A DNA stretch of 64,000 nucleotides from Cavia porcellus (Eukaryota > Chordata > Mammalia > Rodentia > Caviidae): contig NW_026947514.1 of the NCBI RefSeq assembly GCF_034190915.1, forward strand, positions 2,191,701-2,255,700. The letters are read 5' to 3'. Below, one piece after another: positions 48,601-54,600 of the stretch. Numbering within the stretch: position 1 is the stretch's first letter; each line of letters opens with the position of its first letter. The position numbers and the translations under genes are program-made. A model generated the notes under the pieces. That model did not search any database. It had not been told where the DNA came from and worked only from the letters and a program-made list of their open reading frames with translations.

Positions 48601-51600
48601 GCCTCCCTGAGGCCTCACGGGGCTCCAGGCCTGTCACCTCTGTAGGGTCTGCCTGGCAGCCGCTGCCCATGAGGGACAAGTGTTACCGGCTCCTTCCTCT
48701 TCAGGCCTGACATCCTCAAAATGACAAAAGCCTTAAGACTTCCTTTCTAATGAAAGAAATGATGATCAATTATGAATACACTGAGCCCTTAAAGAACTAA
48801 GAAGCATCACCAGGAAAGATGCTTCCTAAGTAACAATGAAGCACACCCTGCCCCACTGTGAGCCTGGAGTCAGAGGAGCCACTCCAGAGACTCGGCCTGC
48901 TCGGGTCTCCCACCTGCCTCCGCGTAGACCCTGCTGTCCACACTGCCTGGCTCTGCGTGACACAACTGACCACAACTTATAAACCGAGGGCAGACACGTT
49001 TCAGTTCTCATATCTACAACTGTATTAAATGCTCACACAAGTTTTGTATTCTGGCTTACAGAAAAGCACCTGCACAGGACAGACCTCTGGTCCATCTGAG
49101 CAATCACTCTGGATCCTGACGTCACTCATTCAGAAGAACTGCACAGCTGTTTGCACCTTGCTAGGATACTCTGTCACCTCTCATAAACCATCGTCACCTC
49201 TGATGTGGTCATTTAGGTGCTGCTACTGAGCAAACTGCCGCCACCACATTCCCTAAAGCAGATCACAGCCGCCTGTCCTGAGGGACGGAACTGCAGCCCT
49301 GAACCACACATGAAAGCTGCCTGCAGGATGGGCTCTCTTCCTCCTGGGGCCTAACGGCTTCCAGCGCTGGGCCAGGGTCACAGCACAGGTGATGAGATCT
49401 GATCTTAAGGACAGAAGGGAGCAGAGGGCTCCCTTGCCTAGCCCACGTTCTGTGGATGTCGTGGTCAGGTGCTCTTGACAGCCCTGCTCAGGACGGGGAG
49501 GAGCGGGCAGGTAGGGACCAGCTGGGGCTGCCACACTGGTTCTGGCCCAGACCAGCAAATCAGGCACAGAGTGGGCACAGTGGCAGGCAGGCCACAGCCA
49601 GGGAGTCCACAGAGACCACGTGAGAGGCAGCGGAGGCAGCAACAGCACAGAAGCTCTGCACTGGTGAGTGCTGGCTGGTGTCCGGTGCTTGCTGATGCCT
49701 GACCTTCAACCCTGGACCCCAACAGCCTGTGGGTCACCCTTGGTGTATACTGGTAGGCTGGGCTCAGAGAAGCTGAGGGGCTTGTCTACACTGCAAGGCT
49801 GCAAGAATTGAATTAGAACTCACATGGTTAGGACTCTGCTCTACGCTTCTCTCTTGAGTGAAGGCCCAGGGCTGTGACAGCCATTGTGTGGGGTTCAGGG
49901 AGTCCTTTGATGATGTGAGCTAGGACATGAGACCGACCAGACCATTAGCAAGATTCACTGGCGCTACAGGAAGGGGAAGAGGACATGGTCTTAACGTGAG
50001 TCCTAACGTGATGGCCCGAAACTGAGAAGACTATTTTCCCTGCAAAACTCTCATCAGATGCCACATGCCTGTCATCTCAGCACTTGGGAGGCTGAGGCAG
50101 GGCAATCAACTTGAGTTCAAGGCCAGCCCAGGCTACAAAGCAAGTTCAAGGCCAGCCTGGTGGCCAGGGGTATAGTTCAGTGGCATGGTACCTGCTTGGC
50201 AACACAAGGTTCCAAGTTCGATTCCCAGTTCCAAAAAATAAGGCCAGTCTGGACTACATAGCAAGACCTAGTCTCAAAAAACCAACCAACCAACCAGCAA
50301 CCCCCTAAATGCTCTAATTCAGTATTCTCTTTCAAACTAGTATACAAATACAGATTTAAAAACATCAGCTAGGGCTGGGGATTTAGCTCAGCGGCCTGCA
50401 AGCAGGCAGTCGTGAGTTCAATCCCTGGTACCGATAAAAAGGAAAAAGACAAAAAAAAAAAAAAAAATCAGCTAGCCCATTTCAAGGACTGCTGTGGTTT
50501 AAAGTAAGGAGCAGCAGATGAGGGTTCAACAGTGTGAGGCGTCTCCTGACAGCTTCACGGCTCTGACAGGAGGGTCACCCGTCTGCTGTCGGGAGTGGTG
50601 TCTCAGCTCCCCGAGGAAGAGGAGCAGGATGCAGTCACAAGTCCAAGGACAGAGCAAGATAACACTGTCACGGTTCAGGTAGGCGGGCCACAGGGGGACT
50701 CCATTACCCGGCAGGGGCAGCATGAGCAGACTGCTTCCTGGAGTCTAGCGGCTGGACATGAAGGCCTCCCAGGATGATATCGCAGGGCTGTATAGTGTGT
50801 GAGTGTGGCCACCTGCAGTGGACATGACCGCCGGACACGCACAGACACACACCTGCACCCTGGCCGGCCCACACAGGACCTCAAGCCGCATCTGCAAGGT
50901 CCCTGCACCCACTTCTGGCTGAGTAGCTGCCAGGAGGCCATGTGTGGGCTGGGCTGCCTGTCCCCTTGCCAGTGCTGAGCTGTGCCCTGAGCCCTGAACA
51001 CAGCTTCACCAGCACAACTTTGCTGGCAAAGGTACCCAGAGGGCCGATCTCGCCCTCCTGACACCGACACACAGTTGGCAGCCCAGGAGGCCGTCTCATC
51101 CCCAAGCATAGAGACAGAAGCTCAGTCCAAGGCCAGCATGCTCAGAGCATGGCCTGTCCACCACTCAATGTAATGACCCACGTTCACCCAGGAGGGTCCT
51201 GCTGTGAGTCACCGTCAGCCCAGCTTTCCATTCAGAGCTTGCCATACCAAGACCCTATTTCAGAGGTGGATCAGCTGGGCTGGAACTCGTGATCCTCCAG
51301 GCTTAGCGCCCCAGAATGCTGGGATTACAGGTGTGTGCCACCCTGCCAGGCTTCTGCTCCTTTCTCCAGTATTCTGGGAGGCTGAGGCAGGACAAGCTCA
51401 AATTCAAGACCAGCCTGAACTACATATCGAGATTCTGTCTCAAAAAAACAAAACAAAACAGAAAGACAGCTCTGCCCATCTCCGACCTCCTTTACTGTGT
51501 GTTTAATTCTGCTTTCCTCATCTTCCATGTCCTAGGGGTCAGGCATTGCTGTTTTCCTGGTAGCAACATAAACTTCCTCAAATAGCAAGCCAGTAGCCAA

Positions 51601-54600
51601 AACTTCAAGGAAAAAAAAAAAAACTTTTGCTTCAAAGGTGCCAGGAATCTCATTCTGAACCAACACCTCGTACTAGACTGGCATTTGGCAGACTTTGAGG
51701 CTCCCTGGAGGACAGCTCCACCTGTACACTCCAGACAAATCACATCAGGAAGAAGTGCTCTTTGTGGGCAGGGCCTGGGAACCATGAGGGCAGACGGAGC
51801 TTTCTTTATGAGGTCCTGCGGCCGGGCAAGGTCAGGCTCAGGCCAGCACTGCAGCACACCACTGGGCAGAGACCCAGTCAGAATATATCCCTGGCTCACC
51901 GCTTTCCTTCTTACCCCCAGAGAACACCTGATTCATGTGGGAGACCCCATTCTGCCCTGCCCGCCCAAGGGTGACGGCAAGCCACCTGCTCTTCTGGAAT
52001 CGGCAAAGTGCAGCAGGTCACTGCTAGGGGAACTGTGAGGCCTGGTCTGCAGCTGGCAGGGTCTCCTACAGCAGAGGGCCCAGCAGGCCTCAGCTGCAGT
52101 GGCTGGGTAGTTCCCTTCTCTCTCTTCCTCCACACTGAGCCGCATCCACCATTCTACACCTTTAAAGGGAAGACCAAGTAGCCCTATGAAGTGAGGAAGG
52201 GATACGGTTTCATTCTCCCCCTATATTCACACCCAGCTGTGCTACGCCATTTATTGGCCAAGATATTAGGGTACAGGCTGAGCGTCCCTACTCCAAAAAC
52301 CCAAAGGCCAACATGATGCTCAAGAAGTATGGGATTTCAGACAAGCTGGGTGAGCTTGCAATGCCACCTATGTAGGAGGCTGAAGCAGGAGGACTGCAAG
52401 GTCTGGGCAAGACTAAATAACTGACTGAGACCTTGTCTCAAAATTTTAAATAAACGAAAGTAAAGGTCGAGGGCCACAGCTCAGTAGGATACTTGCATAG
52501 CATGAGCAGAGCCCTGGCTTTAGGTCCCAATAGCCTAACCCCAAAAGTACGTTTTAGTGAGTCACTGGTAAAAATATTTGAAAGCTGAATTCCAGGACCG
52601 GTGAGATGAAGCACGGAACGTGTGGACATCAGTGGGCTCTGCATGGTGGCACTGCCGCATGGCGGTGTGTAGCTGTCACAGCAGCTCAGCCGGCCAGACC
52701 TGAGAGGCACTCACTAGGGACTAGGCAAGCCCACGGCAGATGTATCTTTGGCTGGCACGGTGAAAAGATTCATTTGGCATCACTGGTTTTTTTTTGCAAC
52801 AGGGTCTTGCTGCATAGCCCAGCCTGACCTTAAATTCAAAGCAACCCTCCTGCCCAGCCTCTCAGATGTCGGGGTTACAGGCATGCACCACCACACCTTG
52901 TTGCATCACTTTTTTTGGTAGCAAGAATCAAATTCATGACCTCATGCTTGCCAGGCAGGTGCTGCGCCACTGAGCTATATCCCCAGCCCTTGCTATATCA
53001 CTTTTAAAAACACACGGGGTTTCAGCAATCCCCAGGTAGGAACCTTTCCCAGAGAACCTAAGATATCACACTACAGCAACACACGCATACCAATGTCTAC
53101 AGCAGCACAGTTTGTAACAGGTAAATCCTGGAAGCAGCCTGCATACCCGTGGCCAGACGGCTGAATAGAAAGGATGTGGCATCTGTACCATAGAATACTA
53201 CTCGGCTGTAAAGAACGGCAGATTTGAGACATTGGTGGGAAAAATGGGTACACCTGGAAAATGTACTGTGGCATGAAATACACCAGACACACAAGCTGAA
53301 GTGCCGTACGTGGCTGCTCATTTGAGTGAGGCAACGCAGAAACAAAGAAAATGATAAAAGATGAACAGAAAGGGACAGGGGAGCGGATCTCTCGGGTGGT
53401 CCAAGGGAACGAGGGCGAGGTGGGAGGAGGAGGGGAAGGGGAGACAGGAAAAATAAAGATGGGCCGTGTGCAGGGACCTAATAGCTCTGGTGGATGTAAA
53501 CACTGTGGGCTGTAATACGAGCTAAGAGCTGTGGTGTGAACCAGGAAGCATGTCCCAGGACCATTGTGGGCTACAGGAACCGCAAGCAGGTACAAATGAA
53601 ATTTTTAAAAATTCTAAAACTGTACTAGTTAGGTAGGCAAGGCGTTATGCACCAGGGGGATGCTATGGGCCCATAGGTGTAAGACCAGCCTGGGGAATAC
53701 AAGCCCCATCTAAGAATGAAACCCCTGGGGGCTGGGGGTTTAGCTCAGCGGCATAAGCGCCTGCCTTGCAAGCAGGTAGTCGTGAGTTCGATCCCCGGTA
53801 CCGATAAAAAGGAAAAAGACAAAAAAAAAAAGAACGAAACCCCTGGGTGTGACCCAAGGAAACCCTGTGGCCCTCTGAAGCAGGACTCTCCTGAGTGCTG
53901 CAGGCTCGACCTCTCCTCCCTCCGCCAGGAGTCCTCTGCCTGAAGTGGGTGCCATGGCGAGCAGCCCTCAGAGGACCCAGTGCCCAGTCCAACCACAGCC
54001 ACCCACTGGTACCGCTTGGCCTTCTGCTGCCACTCTGTGCCTTGAGCGGGGCAGACTCTGCACACTCATGCACAGCACCGCGGCTCCGCCCTGTAGTCAG
54101 GATGACCACGAGGAGAAATGCCCAGAGCGGCTCATGACATGAGGCAGCCGCAGCAGGACCATGGCGCCCAGCGCAGCTGCAGAGAGCAGCAAGGATAGCA
54201 GGGCCGTACGTCAGGCAGAGCTTGATGGGGACTGCAGCGAGGCGGTCTCCTCTGCACTGTCCTCTTCCCTTAGACGCACGGCTCGTCCCAGCACTCTGCA
54301 TACCCCGCATTCCTGGCTCTCCCATTAGGCTGGAAGCTCTGGGCACCCGGGGCAACAGTGCACAGTCACAGGAGGACACAGCAGGGGGCGCAGCTGAGAA
54401 GTGGGTGTGAGGACCAGGGCTGGGGCCCGCTGTGGCATCCACCAGAGATGGATGGCCGGCCTGAAGGCAGAGCCAAGAAATATCAGCAACGGCTGAAGGC
54501 TAAAGAAAGAGATGTTGTACAGTTATTCATAACAGAAAACTAGGAACTTAGCCTGGGGATGTGGGAGCGCACACCTGTCGCCCCAGCACCAGGGAGGCTG

